Positions 6,481 through 6,792 of a stretch of DNA of 6,792 nt are shown here, in pieces. The first letter of the stretch is position 1, and every line of letters starts with the position of its first letter. The notes under the pieces are model-generated. The model was not told the DNA's origin. It searched no databases and saw only the letters and a program-made list of their open reading frames with translations. The position numbers were made by a program, and so were the translations under genes. This DNA comes from Bacteroidota bacterium (lineage in GTDB: Bacteria; Bacteroidota; Ignavibacteria; Ignavibacteriales; Melioribacteraceae): assembly GCA_021812745.1 (NCBI GenBank), contig JAKAMS010000137.1:1-6792 (forward strand), in the 5' to 3' direction.

Positions 6481-6517
6481 CTTCTATCTCTCTGTTAATG
6501 ATAAAGTAGTAAAAACT

Positions 6518-6523
6518 ATTATA
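6518..6523 (-). promoter_or_regulatory. Possible -10 element (TATAAT) for the large lipoprotein gene
   Basis: A perfect TATAAT on the minus strand lies in the 72-base gap before the lipoprotein gene, 37 bases upstream of its ATG. The region 16-18 bases further upstream (around ACTCAT) is a poor match to TTGACA. In this AT-rich gap the hexamer may occur by chance, and if the host uses a Bacteroidota-type promoter it would not be read this way. It would allow the lipoprotein gene to be transcribed apart from the P-II gene. Confidence 0.22.
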
Positions 6524-6552
6524 CGGTCATCCTTCTTTTAATGAGTGGATAA

Positions 6553-6792
<240 letters not shown>

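Overview
The window is AT-rich bacterial DNA with tightly packed genes and no tRNA, rRNA, CRISPR or insertion sequence that I can see. The most likely source is a diderm of the Bacteroidota/Chlorobi/Ignavibacteria group, with Ignavibacteria my best guess. The hints are a beta-rich outer-membrane-type protein of the style common in that group, two lipobox lipoproteins, a very large TPR lipoprotein resembling the SprE/PorW type of gliding/type IX secretion lipoprotein, and a short SpoU-type methyltransferase of the form found there. This is inferred from protein style; there is no phylogenetic marker in the window.

Left half, plus strand. The window opens inside a beta-rich putative outer-membrane protein (1-635). 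Next come a small exported protein with a CxxCxC cysteine cluster (834-1244) and a two-membrane-segment channel-like protein with a non-canonical filter loop, starting at GTG (1340-1720). Two back-to-back stem-loops follow at its stop codon (1702-1768). A tight three-gene unit then runs 1953-3311: a GerMN-domain lipoprotein, a Gdx/SugE-type small multidrug resistance transporter whose start codon overlaps the previous stop (TAATG), and a SpoU/TrmH-family RNA methyltransferase one base further on. It ends 10 bases from a convergent gene.

Right half, minus strand, read right to left. The 3' part of a P-II signalling protein gene (6553-6792, cut by the window edge) is followed by an 824-residue TPR lipoprotein (4006-6480) and then an AlbA_2/Schlafen-type domain protein with a C-terminal winged helix (3322-3981). 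The last two are 24 bases apart and probably cotranscribed. The lipoprotein carries a young 27-bp tandem repeat coding for an Asn/Gln-rich linker just after its lipid anchor.

The genes do not form one evident pathway. The left half holds mostly envelope functions (outer membrane, periplasm, inner-membrane channel and exporter). The right half pairs nitrogen signalling with an envelope scaffold lipoprotein and a putative regulator. The item most worth a second look is the channel-like protein with LGGMGP in place of the potassium filter TVGYGD. I found no convincing new multi-gene system.
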